Notes under the pieces: model-generated
What the model was told of the DNA's origin: nothing
What the model saw: only the letters and a program-made list of their open reading frames with translations
The model's database searches: none
In this document: positions 43,984-51,963 of the stretch, in pieces
How the letters are laid out: every line of letters starts with the position of its first letter
Numbering within the stretch: position 1 is the stretch's first letter
Source: Pseudomonas atagonensis
GTDB taxonomy: Bacteria > Pseudomonadota > Gammaproteobacteria > Pseudomonadales > Pseudomonadaceae
Length of the DNA stretch: 64,000 nucleotides
Reading direction: 5' to 3'
Assembly (NCBI RefSeq): GCF_011369485.1
Contig: NZ_VXCA01000027.1
Coordinates: 248,001 to 312,000 of the forward strand
Position numbers and translations under genes: made by a program

Positions 43984-45756
43984 ATGAATCTGCAACTCGA
44001 TGCTCTGCGCCAGGCCTACCGCGACGGCACGACCACGCCGCGCAAACTGCTGACGCTGCTGCGGGAAAAAGCCGCCGCACTGAACCCTGATTATCACCTG
44101 TTCATCCACCTGCTCAGCGTCGCCGAACTGGAGCCGTATCTGGCCGCGCTCGATAGCCGCGAACCCGACAGCCTGCCGCTGTACGGCGTGCCGTTTGCGA
44201 TCAAGGACAACATCGATCTGGCCGGCATCGCCACCACTGCCGCGTGCCCGGCGTTCGCCTACGTGCCGGAACGGTCAGCGACTATCGTCGAGCAACTGAT
44301 TGCACTCGGGGCAATTCCGCTGGGCAAGACCAACCTCGACCAGTTCGCCACCGGCCTCAATGGCAGTCGCTCGCCGTATGGTGCTTGCCCCAACAGCGTG
44401 TTGGCGGAATATCCGTCCGGCGGTTCCAGCGCCGGTTCGTCGCTGGCGGTGGCACTGGGCGTGGCGAGTTTCGCCTTGGGCACCGACACCGCCGGTTCCG
44501 GTCGAGTGCCGGCGGCGCTGAACAATCTGCTCGGATTGAAAGCCACTAAAGGGCTTATCTCCACCGCAGGCGTAGTCCCGGCGTGCCGCACCCTCGATTG
44601 CGTCACGACTTTCACGGCAACGGCGCGTGAGGCCAGTCAGTTACTGGCGCTTACCGCCAGGCTCGATCCACGTGACGAATACAGCCGCCGCAATCCGGCA
44701 TGGAATGATGGCTCGGCATTCGGCACGCCACGGCCGTTTCGCTTCGGTGTGCCGCGGGCGCAGGATCTGCAGTTTTTCGGTTGCGTCGAAGGGCCGCTGT
44801 TGTTCGGCGACGCCATCGACCGGCTCAAGGCCTTGGGCGGTGAAGCGGTCGAACTCGATCTGGCGCCCTTCCTCGAAGCGGCGCGGTTGCTCTACGAGGG
44901 ACCGTGGGTCGCTGAACGTTACAGCGTCGCCGGCGAGCTGATGGAAGAAAATCCCGAAGCGGTTTTGCCAGTGATCCGTGCGGTACTGAGCAAAGCGCCA
45001 GCGGTGACCGGCGTGCAAACCTTCCGTGCGCAATACCGTTTGCAAGCGCTGAAGGCTCTGTGCGATCAGGCGCTCGAAGGGCTCGACTGCGTGTTGACGC
45101 CCACCATCGGCCGTCCGGTGACGCTGGCGGAACTCAACGCCGAACCGGTGCTGCGCAACTCGGAACTGGGTTACTACACCAACTTCATGAACCTGCTCGA
45201 TTACGCCGCCGTCGCGGTGCCGAGCGCATTCATGGCCAACGGTTTGCCGTGGGGCGTGACCCTGTTTGGCCGGGCGTTCACCGATCAATACTTGCTCGGC
45301 GTGGCGGATGCCTTTCAGCGCCAGCAGGACGCGGCGCTGCCAACCCCGACAAACGTGGCGCGCCATGACCGCGCGCGCATCGTGGTATGCGGCGCGCATC
45401 TGCAAGGGTTGGCGTTGAATTGGCAGCTGACGCAGCGCGGCGCTCGATTGATCGAAGCGACTTACAGTTCAGCGGACTACCAACTGCACGCCCTGGCCGG
45501 CGGCCCGCCACTGCGTCCGGGCATGGTGCGAGTCAAGGACGGCGGCGTGGCGATTGCCGTGGAAGTGTGGGAGTTGCCGAGCTGCGAACTTGGCTCGTTC
45601 CTGACAGGGATTCCGGCACCGCTCGGCCTGGGCAAGGTTCAACTGGCGGATGGGCGTTGGGAGAGCGGGTTTATCTGCGAGCCGTATGGGCTGGAAGGCG
45701 CGCGGGACATCAGTCATTTGGGTGGCTGGCGGGCGTACCTGAAAACCCTGGCCTGA
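43984..45756 (+). CDS. atzF: Allophanate hydrolase
   Basis: 590 residues from the ATG at 43984, 25 bases after the carboxylase. Amidase-signature domain with the Ser-cisSer-Lys triad: Lys-74 in AIKDNIDL, cis-Ser in GGSSAGSS (about 148-149) and nucleophile Ser-172 in GTDTAGSG. The C-terminal ~130 residues (from VVCGAHLQGLALNWQL) form the second domain typical of AtzF/DUR1-type hydrolases. It splits allophanate to ammonia and CO2 and is the last step of guanidine degradation here. A REP doublet follows the stop. Confidence 0.95.
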   Translation: MNLQLDALRQAYRDGTTTPRKLLTLLREKAAALNPDYHLFIHLLSVAELEPYLAALDSREPDSLPLYGVPFAIKDNIDLAGIATTAACPAFAYVPERSATIVEQLIALGAIPLGKTNLDQFATGLNGSRSPYGACPNSVLAEYPSGGSSAGSSLAVALGVASFALGTDTAGSGRVPAALNNLLGLKATKGLISTAGVVPACRTLDCVTTFTATAREASQLLALTARLDPRDEYSRRNPAWNDGSAFGTPRPFRFGVPRAQDLQFFGCVEGPLLFGDAIDRLKALGGEAVELDLAPFLEAARLLYEGPWVAERYSVAGELMEENPEAVLPVIRAVLSKAPAVTGVQTFRAQYRLQALKALCDQALEGLDCVLTPTIGRPVTLAELNAEPVLRNSELGYYTNFMNLLDYAAVAVPSAFMANGLPWGVTLFGRAFTDQYLLGVADAFQRQQDAALPTPTNVARHDRARIVVCGAHLQGLALNWQLTQRGARLIEATYSSADYQLHALAGGPPLRPGMVRVKDGGVAIAVEVWELPSCELGSFLTGIPAPLGLGKVQLADGRWESGFICEPYGLEGARDISHLGGWRAYLKTLA

Positions 45757-45766
45757 CCGCACGCCC

Positions 45767-45855
45767 TGTAGGAGTGAGCCTGCTCGCGATGGCGGTGTAT
45801 CAAACACATCGTCGGTGAATGACGCCCCGCCATCGCGAGCAGGCTCACGCCTACA
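45767..45855. repeat. REP doublet (REPIN), GTAGGAGTGAGCCTGCTCGCGAT family
   Basis: Inverted pair TGTAGGAGTGAGCCTGCTCG...GAGCAGGCTCACGCCTACA right after the atzF stop, with one mismatch in the right arm. Same family as the copy inside the carboxylase gene. Confidence 0.92.
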
Positions 45856-45956
45856 AGGGAAATACCGGAACGACCATTCGCGCCGCACATGAAGCAGTTA
45901 TTTCCACACAGTGCCACTAGAATGCTAGCCATCGGGCCACTGCCAACGGATCTGCC

Positions 45957-47444
45957 ATGCCGCTTCGTTCTTCGCTGTATTCGCAACGCTCACTGGTACT
46001 GACGCTGATCGCCCTGCTCGGCGCCGGTTTTCTCGCCACCTCCTTGCTGAGCTACTACGCCTCTCGTGCGTCGATCCGCGACAACATCGTCAACACCGAA
46101 CTGCCGCTGACCTCCGACACGGTCTACTCGGAAATCCAGAAAGACCTGGTCAGACCGATCCTGATTTCCTCGATGATGTCTCGCGACACGTTCATGCGCG
46201 ACTGGGTGGTGAACGGCGAGCAGAATCCCGAGCAGATGACCCGCTACCTCGACGAAGTCATGACCCATTACGGCGCCTACACCGCGTTCTTCGTCTCCAA
46301 CAGCACCCTCACTTACTACCACGCCAAAGGTGTGCTCAAGCAGGTCAAGGTCGATGAGCCTCGCGATGCCTGGTACTTCCGCGTGCGCGACATGAAAGAC
46401 CCGTACGAGATCAACGTCGACCCGGATCTGGCCAACAAGGACAACCTGACCTTCTTCATCAACTACAAGGTCTACGACTACCACGACCGGTTCATCGGCG
46501 CCGCCGGCGTGGGCCTGACGGTGGACGCGGTGATCAAATTGATCGACAAGTATCAGCAGCGTTATCAACGCAGCGTGTACTTCGTCGACACCTTCGGTCG
46601 CCTGGTGCTGACCGGCGCCGAGGGCGGGCCGGAAGGTGCGCACATTGGCCAAAGCCTGGCAAACCTCGACAGCATGAAAGGCCTGGTCAGCCAGTTACCG
46701 AAACCCCACAGCGGCAGTTACGAATATTCCGCCCACGGTCAGGGACACTTTCTCAACGTGCGGTTTATTCCGGAATTGAACTGGTACCTGTTCGTCGATA
46801 AACGCGAGGACGGCGCCCTGAGTGAAATTCGTCAGTCGCTGTATCTCAACCTGCTGATCTGCCTGCTGGTGACGCTCAGCGTGCTGGCTCTGCTCAATCG
46901 GGTGATCAAACGCTTCCAGACGAAAATCCAGGCCCAGGCCACCCTCGACAGCCTCACCGATTTGCCCAACCGTCGCGGCTTTGATCTGCTCGCCGCGCAA
47001 GCCCTGCACGAGGCACAGCGTGAGACCAAACCACTGACAGCGCTGTTGCTCGATCTCGATCATTTCAAGGCATTGAACGACACTTACGGGCACATGGCCG
47101 GCGATCAGGTGCTGATCGGATTTGCCCGCGACCTGCAAAGTTGCCTGCGCCATGCCGACATCGTCTGCCGCTGGGGCGGTGAGGAATTCATTGTTTTGCT
47201 GAAGGACACCGACGGCGACACCGGTCAGAAAATTGCCGAGAAGGTCCGTCAACACGTCGAACAACACGAATATGCCTACAACGGTCATGCGCTCAGTCTG
47301 ACGGTGAGCATCGGCGCCACCACCCTGCAACGCGATGACACCTTGCACAGCCTGCTGTCGCGGGCCGATCATGCGATGTACCGGGCCAAACAAACCGGCC
47401 GCAATCGCACCTGCGTGGAACTGCCTCACTCGACTTATGCCTGA
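45957..47444 (+). CDS. Membrane-bound diguanylate cyclase with periplasmic sensor
   Basis: A 495-residue protein. Membrane helix near residues 12-32, periplasmic PDC/dCache-like sensor domain (~35-285; NKDNLTFFINYKVYD), second helix ~293-312 (LNLLICLLVTLSVLALLNRV), then a GGDEF domain. The catalytic motif is WGGEEF, and RHAD five residues upstream matches the inhibitory RxxD site. It should make cyclic-di-GMP in response to an outside signal. Its last codons overlap the start of the CWC gene. Confidence 0.93.
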   Translation: MPLRSSLYSQRSLVLTLIALLGAGFLATSLLSYYASRASIRDNIVNTELPLTSDTVYSEIQKDLVRPILISSMMSRDTFMRDWVVNGEQNPEQMTRYLDEVMTHYGAYTAFFVSNSTLTYYHAKGVLKQVKVDEPRDAWYFRVRDMKDPYEINVDPDLANKDNLTFFINYKVYDYHDRFIGAAGVGLTVDAVIKLIDKYQQRYQRSVYFVDTFGRLVLTGAEGGPEGAHIGQSLANLDSMKGLVSQLPKPHSGSYEYSAHGQGHFLNVRFIPELNWYLFVDKREDGALSEIRQSLYLNLLICLLVTLSVLALLNRVIKRFQTKIQAQATLDSLTDLPNRRGFDLLAAQALHEAQRETKPLTALLLDLDHFKALNDTYGHMAGDQVLIGFARDLQSCLRHADIVCRWGGEEFIVLLKDTDGDTGQKIAEKVRQHVEQHEYAYNGHALSLTVSIGATTLQRDDTLHSLLSRADHAMYRAKQTGRNRTCVELPHSTYA

Positions 47445-47667
47445 TCTCAGCGAAAAACCCGACCATTGCCCGGCTTGCGGCGCCCGTAACGGCTGCAGCC
47501 TGGCCGACCCGCGCACCGCCGACCGCGAATGCTGGTGCTACGGCGTCAGCATCGACCCGGCCGTGCTCGAAGCCTTGCCACCGGAGTTGCGCAACAAATC
47601 CTGCCTGTGCCCGCGTTGCGCCCGGGTCGAGGCGCAACTGCAAGCGGGCAAACGGCCAATCCCGTAA
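47437..47667 (+). CDS. Cysteine-rich CWC family protein
   Basis: 76 residues from the ATG at 47437, which overlaps the diguanylate cyclase stop (ATGCCTGA); the frame is open upstream but inside that gene. Cysteines are arranged as CPACGARNGC, ECWCYG and SCLCPRC, a zinc-ribbon-like pattern named cysteine-rich CWC. Function unknown. It is commonly found next to the rsuA-type pseudouridine synthase in Pseudomonas, as here. Confidence 0.88.
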   Translation: MPDLSEKPDHCPACGARNGCSLADPRTADRECWCYGVSIDPAVLEALPPELRNKSCLCPRCARVEAQLQAGKRPIP

Positions 47668-47700
47668 GATGCGCGGTCCTTCACCCACTGAACCCTGAAC

Positions 47701-48393
47701 ATGCGCGTCGACCGTTTTCTCAGCAACCTGCCCCGCTACAACCGTCAGCAGGTTCGCCTGTTGCTGGTGGAAAAGCGCGTGCGCGTTGACGGAAAAGTCG
47801 TCAGCGATCCGCACAGCGAAGTGCTGGAGTTCAGCCGTGTCGAAGTCGATGACGAGGTGCTGCAACTGGGCAAGCCGGCGCGTTACTTCATGCTGCATAA
47901 ACCGCCGGGCTGCGTCAGCGCCACCCGCGACCCGCAGCATCCGACCGTGCTCGACCTGATCGAAGAGCCGGACAAGGAAGATCTGCACATTGCCGGACGT
48001 CTGGATTTCAACACCACCGGCTTGATGCTGATCACCAACGACGGCACCTGGTCGAGGCGTCTGACCCAGCCACAAACCAAACTGCCGAAGGTCTATTACG
48101 TCGAGACCGAACAGGACATCGGCGCGGAATATGCGATCAAGTTCGCCGAGGGGATTTACTTCGCCTTCGAAGACCTGACCACGCAGCCTGCCCGACTGGA
48201 ATTGCTCGGCCCGAGGTCGGCACGCCTGAGTATCATCGAGGGTCGCTATCATCAGGTGAAGCGCATGTTCGGCCACTTCAACAACAAAGTGCTGCGCCTG
48301 CACCGCGAATCCATGGGCCAATTACTGCTTGATGACGCGCTAAAACCGGGCGAGTACCGTGCTTTGCGCACCGAAGAGATTCATTTGTTCTAA
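47701..48393 (+). CDS. rsuA: 16S rRNA pseudouridine(516) synthase RsuA-like
   Basis: A 230-residue protein. N-terminal S4 domain (MRVDRFLSNLPRYNRQQVR), then the RsuA-type catalytic domain with the essential Asp in GRLDFNTTGLMLITNDG. YHQVKRMFGHFNNKV near the C-terminus is also family-typical. It converts U516 of 16S rRNA to pseudouridine in E. coli. RluE/RluF paralogues are similar in length, so the site is not certain. Confidence 0.88.
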   Translation: MRVDRFLSNLPRYNRQQVRLLLVEKRVRVDGKVVSDPHSEVLEFSRVEVDDEVLQLGKPARYFMLHKPPGCVSATRDPQHPTVLDLIEEPDKEDLHIAGRLDFNTTGLMLITNDGTWSRRLTQPQTKLPKVYYVETEQDIGAEYAIKFAEGIYFAFEDLTTQPARLELLGPRSARLSIIEGRYHQVKRMFGHFNNKVLRLHRESMGQLLLDDALKPGEYRALRTEEIHLF

Positions 48394-48708
48394 GCCCGCG
48401 ACCGCTCAGCAGATGTTGTCGAACAATTTACCAACGGCACTTGCGCGATCCTGACTCCCCTGCTTGAATCAGGTCGTCGGCCAAATTGTGACCGACTAGT
48501 CACAACATACATCCAAGAAACTTTTTGCCGGTAGAGAGCCTTCAGGCTCCGCCTCAGCCGGCAGACTGCCCGCCAATAACAATACCCGTCGACCGCAGTC
48601 ATGGATCGACATGGGCCAAGCAAATTCCAGGCGTATGCCTACCTGTCACAAAGCTCGTGCAATCTCTATTTGCGCGCATACCCGCTTGCTTGCCAGGAGT
48701 CTTATGAC
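48394..48708. other. Intergenic region upstream of phaG
   Basis: 315 bases. It contains a perfect inverted repeat at 48486-48505 and a second small hairpin near 48535-48565. CAGGAG at 48694-48699 is the phaG ribosome site. The frame of phaG is open through the last ~100 bases but shows no conserved protein. Confidence 0.5.
48486..48505. promoter_or_regulatory. Perfect inverted repeat upstream of phaG
   Basis: TTGTGAC, six bases, GTCACAA. It looks like an operator for a dimeric regulator. The half-site resembles CRP/Vfr sites, but the TGTGA and TCACA are eight bases apart rather than six. Confidence 0.4.
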
Positions 48709-49593
48709 ATGAGGCCAGAAATCGCTGTGCTGGATATACAGGGTCAGTATCGGGTTTACACGGAGTTCTATCGCGCAGACGCCGCAGAAAAGACCATCAT
48801 CCTGGTCAACGGCTCGATGGCCACGACTGCGTCGTTTGCACAGACTGTGAAAAACCTGCACCCGCAATTCAATGTGGTCTGCTACGACCAGCCCTACGCG
48901 GGCAAGTCCAAAGCCCACAACCTGCATGAGAAACATCTGACCAAGGAAATCGAAGGGCAGATTCTGCTGGAGCTGATCGACCACTTCGGCGCCGAACACG
49001 TGCTGTCGTTTTCCTGGGGTGGCGCGGCGACGCTGGTCGCTCTCGCCCATCAGCCGCGGCGCATCGAGAAAGCCGTGATCAGCTCGTTCTCGCCGGTGAT
49101 CAACGCGCACATGCTCGATTACCTCGAGCGCGGCGTCGACTATCTCGGCCAGCGCGACGGCGACCGGGTCGGCCATCTGGTCAACAACACCATCGGCAAA
49201 CACCTGCCCTCGCTGTTCAAGCGCTTCAATTATCGCCACGTCAGCAGCCTGGCCGAGCACGAATACGGGCAGATGCATTTCCACATCAACGATGTGCTGC
49301 ACAGCGATCGTCAGTGCTATTTGAACGCGGCGAAGAAAATCAACGTGCCGGTGCTGTTTCTCAACGGCGAATGGGACGAATACACCGCCGCCGAAGATGC
49401 ACGCCTGTTCGGCAACCACGTGGCGCAAAGCACATTCACCACGGTGCAGGCCACCGGGCATTTCCTCGACATGGAGCACAAGGCCGCCTGCCGCGATAGC
49501 CAGAATGCGCTGCTCGGGTTCTTGAAACCGGCGCAGCACGTGAGCCGAACGCGTTACTCGTTTGTTCAGGATCAACATGCATTGGCCATTTGA
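48709..49593 (+). CDS. phaG: (R)-3-hydroxydecanoyl-ACP:CoA transacylase PhaG
   Basis: 294 residues from the ATG at 48709 (MRPEIAVLDIQGQYRVY), the conserved PhaG start. Alpha/beta-hydrolase fold with nucleophile-elbow-like FSWGGAATLVAL; HFHIND matches the HX4D motif of the PhaG/RhlA group. The C-terminal segment (RTRYSFVQDQHALAI) resembles P. putida PhaG. It diverts 3-hydroxyacyl groups from fatty-acid synthesis to medium-chain polyhydroxyalkanoate precursors. Some related enzymes act as thioesterases or make HAA (RhlA), but the sequence is closer to PhaG as I recall it. Confidence 0.92.
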   Translation: MRPEIAVLDIQGQYRVYTEFYRADAAEKTIILVNGSMATTASFAQTVKNLHPQFNVVCYDQPYAGKSKAHNLHEKHLTKEIEGQILLELIDHFGAEHVLSFSWGGAATLVALAHQPRRIEKAVISSFSPVINAHMLDYLERGVDYLGQRDGDRVGHLVNNTIGKHLPSLFKRFNYRHVSSLAEHEYGQMHFHINDVLHSDRQCYLNAAKKINVPVLFLNGEWDEYTAAEDARLFGNHVAQSTFTTVQATGHFLDMEHKAACRDSQNALLGFLKPAQHVSRTRYSFVQDQHALAI

Positions 49594-49751
49594 AAGTGTG
49601 TCATCGCGAGCGAGTCTGCGGGGCTGAGCACTACAAACCTCACCCGCCGTACTCGCCCGCGATTGACCGTTGCCCACGTTTTAAAGCCATCGCGCGCAAA
49701 AGAAAAACTTCAAATCCGTGGCCGAGTCTGGTACAAAGTCAGCCGCTCTGA

Positions 49752-49825
49752 GCGGGTATAGTTTAATGGTAGAACAGTAGCTTCCCAAGCTTCCGACGAG
49801 GGTTCGATTCCCTCTACCCGCTCCA
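49752..49825 (+). tRNA. tRNA-Gly (anticodon CCC)
   Basis: 74 nt with encoded CCA. Acceptor GCGGGTA pairs with TACCCGC; T-arm GAGGG-TTCGATT-CCCTC. Anticodon loop TTCCCAA gives CCC, decoding GGG. The anticodon stem GTAGC/GCTTC has one U-U mismatch at its second pair. Confidence 0.96.
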
Positions 49826-49873
49826 ATCGATTTTCAGTCTCGCGTCGTGTTTTGACGAGGGATGCAAAAACAG

Positions 49874-49903
49874 AAAAAACCGGCCTTGATGGCCGGTTTT
49901 TTT
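49874..49903 (+). terminator. Terminator after tRNA-Gly
   Basis: Hairpin ACCGGCC-TTGAT-GGCCGGT with A5 before and T6 after, about 50 bases past the tRNA. Confidence 0.9.
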
Positions 49904-49988
49904 GTTTCCGGAATTTGGCGCTCTCAACCAATTCAAGGACAATGCCGGCTACAGAATTTGTCACCTCGCACCCAGACAAGGATTGCCA

Positions 49989-50807
49989 ATGGAAGTCTCA
50001 AAAATTGCTGCGCTTATAGTCAGTCGTCTGGATGAGCTGGCCACTGACATTCAACGGCAATGGCAACATCCTGAGGGAACGCATACGCGTCACTTCTTCA
50101 TTGATGACTTGCTGACCGAGGAAATGGCCCAATCGATTTACGCGGCATTTCCGCGCAATGCCGATGGCTTCTTTGATCGTCAGTCTTTTCGCGAGAAGAA
50201 AAAGACCCTCACGGATCTCTCCGACTACCCGCCCATCCTCAGTGCCATCACCTACGCCATGCAGCACGAGTCAGTGGTAAACAAGGTCGCGCAACTGGTG
50301 GGGATGCCTGACATCGTGCCGGATCCGAGCCTGTATGCAGGTGGTCTGTCGATGATGTTCCAGGACGATTTCCTCAATCCGCACATCGACAACAGCCACG
50401 ACGGCGCACGTAACCTCTATCGCCGCCTGAACCTGCTCTATTACGTGTCGCCCGATTGGGTGCTGGAAAACGGCGGCAATTTCGAGTTGTGGGATACCCA
50501 GGTCAAACAACAGAAAACCATCGTGTCGAAATTCAATCGCCTGGTGGTGATGGAAACCAACAAGCTCTCGTGGCACTCCGTGAGCGGTGTCCGGGCGCAA
50601 ACACCGCGTTGCTGCGTTTCCAACTACTACTTCTCGGCGACCTCGCCGGATGATCACGAATACTTTCACGTAACCTCGTTCAGCGGTCGACCGGAAGAAA
50701 CCGGCCGGCGTTTGCTTGGGGTCGTCGACAATACGCTGCGCAACGTGGTGTCAAAGGTACTGCGTGTGGGGCGCGGAACCAAGTTGGTGAACAAGAAGCA
50801 GGATTGA
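49989..50807 (+). CDS. 2-oxoglutarate/Fe(II)-dependent oxygenase family protein
   Basis: 272 residues from the ATG at 49989. Prolyl-4-hydroxylase-like double-stranded beta-helix: iron ligands His-132 and Asp-134 (NPHIDNSHDGA), distal His-196 (LSWHSVSG) and the 2-oxoglutarate-binding Arg near 207 (TPRCCVSNYYFS). The acceptor is unknown; similar proteins are found in surface-polysaccharide or natural-product loci as well as alone. Here it is a single gene between two nearly identical terminator hairpins (CCGG..CCGG), with weak ribosome site GGATTGCCA. Confidence 0.85.
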   Translation: MEVSKIAALIVSRLDELATDIQRQWQHPEGTHTRHFFIDDLLTEEMAQSIYAAFPRNADGFFDRQSFREKKKTLTDLSDYPPILSAITYAMQHESVVNKVAQLVGMPDIVPDPSLYAGGLSMMFQDDFLNPHIDNSHDGARNLYRRLNLLYYVSPDWVLENGGNFELWDTQVKQQKTIVSKFNRLVVMETNKLSWHSVSGVRAQTPRCCVSNYYFSATSPDDHEYFHVTSFSGRPEETGRRLLGVVDNTLRNVVSKVLRVGRGTKLVNKKQD

Positions 50808-50814
50808 GTGAAAC

Positions 50815-50847
50815 GAAAAAACCGGTCTGAATGGCCGGTTTTTTTTA
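50815..50847 (+). terminator. Terminator after the oxygenase gene
   Basis: Hairpin AACCGGTC-TGAAT-GGCCGGTT (one G-U pair) between A5 and T8 runs, eight bases after the stop codon. Confidence 0.92.
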
Positions 50848-51043
50848 TGCCTGTTGAAACGCCTGACGCGAAGACGCGAAGACGCAAAAGCCTGCAACAC
50901 GTTTTCGACTGGTCCAATTCCCCCCTGACTAGACTGCCTCGAGCCACCTGAACGAAAACGGACGATACCGTTCGGTGAGCGAGGTGTTGATCAGGAAAAA
51001 ATAGTAGGTACAGCAACCACCAAGCACACCACAAAGAGGTGTT

Positions 51044-51223
51044 GTGAATTGCCGTTTCTTAATCGGCCAACTCGTCGCAGACGGTTGGTATCTGGCGCGC
51101 GTCAGAGGCAGTCACCATCACTTCAAGCATCCGACCAAACCTGGGCTGGTGACGGTGCCGCACCCAAAGAAAGATCTGCTGAAGAAAACGGCAATCAGTA
51201 TTTTGCAACAGGCGCTGCTCTGA
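51044..51223 (+). CDS. hicA: HicA-family mRNA interferase toxin
   Basis: A 59-residue protein with a GTG start at 51044, preceded by AGAGGTG. The translation runs MNCRFLIGQLVADGWYLARV, then RGSHHHFKHPTKPGLVTVPH and KKDLLKKTAISILQQALL. GSHHHFKHP holds the catalytic His of the HicA double-stranded RNA-binding fold, and the C-terminal LLKKTAISIL helix is typical. Expected role: ribosome-independent mRNA cleavage, neutralised by HicB. The antitoxin follows 36 bases later on the same strand. No ATG is available in frame. Confidence 0.92.
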   Translation: MNCRFLIGQLVADGWYLARVRGSHHHFKHPTKPGLVTVPHPKKDLLKKTAISILQQALL

Positions 51224-51259
51224 CTGGTGAGGTCAGCGGTACCAAGGAGGACGACAGAT

Positions 51260-51667
51260 ATGCTTTACCCGATTGCGATTTCAATAGGTGATGAAGAACA
51301 CGCCTGGGGCGTTGAAGTGCCGGACATTCCCGGCTGCTTTTCTGCTGGCGATGATCTGGATGATGCGGTTGCCATGGCTCGGGAGGCCATCGAAGGACAT
51401 TTCGAGATTCTGGCCGAGGACAATGCTCCGATTCCGGCAGCCAGCAAACTGGGCCTGCATGTAGCGAACCCGAAGTTCGCGGGCTGTGCGTGGGCAGTAG
51501 TGGATATAGATGTCGTCAAGTATCTGGGCAAAGCCCAGAAACTCAACATCACATTGCCCGGACATTTGCTCAACCGAATCGATGAGTACGTGCTGCATCA
51601 CCCGGAGGAGAAGAGCCGATCGGGTTTTCTGGCATCGGCTGCGTTGAAGGTGTTGCAACAGGGTTGA
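51260..51667 (+). CDS. hicB: HicB-family antitoxin
   Basis: 135 residues from the ATG at 51260, with a strong AAGGAGG nine bases upstream. N-terminal HicB domain (WGVEVPDIPGCFSAGDDLDDAVAMAREAIEGHFE) that binds HicA, and a C-terminal ribbon-helix-helix (KLNITLPGHLLNRIDEYV) that should bind the operon's own promoter. The better ribosome site than hicA fits excess antitoxin production. Confidence 0.93.
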   Translation: MLYPIAISIGDEEHAWGVEVPDIPGCFSAGDDLDDAVAMAREAIEGHFEILAEDNAPIPAASKLGLHVANPKFAGCAWAVVDIDVVKYLGKAQKLNITLPGHLLNRIDEYVLHHPEEKSRSGFLASAALKVLQQG

Positions 51668-51963
51668 TCAGGATGAGCGGCTCTTTGCTCGAAACCGGGA
51701 GCCGTCACGCAACCTGACGGCCAGCAATGATGCTGAACATAATGGCGGTTCGGCCATGTGATCATGACATGCGCAAAATCGCTCGACATTACAGTTGCCC
51801 AACACTCGACCTGTTATCACCTCGCACGCTATCAGCTAGCATTTCCCCATCGCCCACCACCCTCCCCCTGCGCGGCCATCGACGAACACGCGTCATCACT
51901 TTCGAGGGAACCCATCGCGGCGAATCCGCTGCTGAAGACAGGACTCAAAAGAGCACTTGCCCC

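Noticed and set aside
43984..45756. Urea degradation by a urea amidolyase as the operon's main function
   Set aside because: Two guanidine riboswitches and the two DUF1989 deiminase subunits point to guanidine; urea may still be a side substrate.
48486..48505. CRP/Vfr site upstream of phaG
   Set aside because: TGTGA and TCACA are separated by eight bases, not six, so it does not match the CRP/Vfr consensus. Kept only as an unassigned palindrome.
49603..49680. REP copy after phaG
   Set aside because: CATCGCGAGCGAGTCTGC only partly resembles the REP core and the inverted partner is poor; perhaps a decayed copy.
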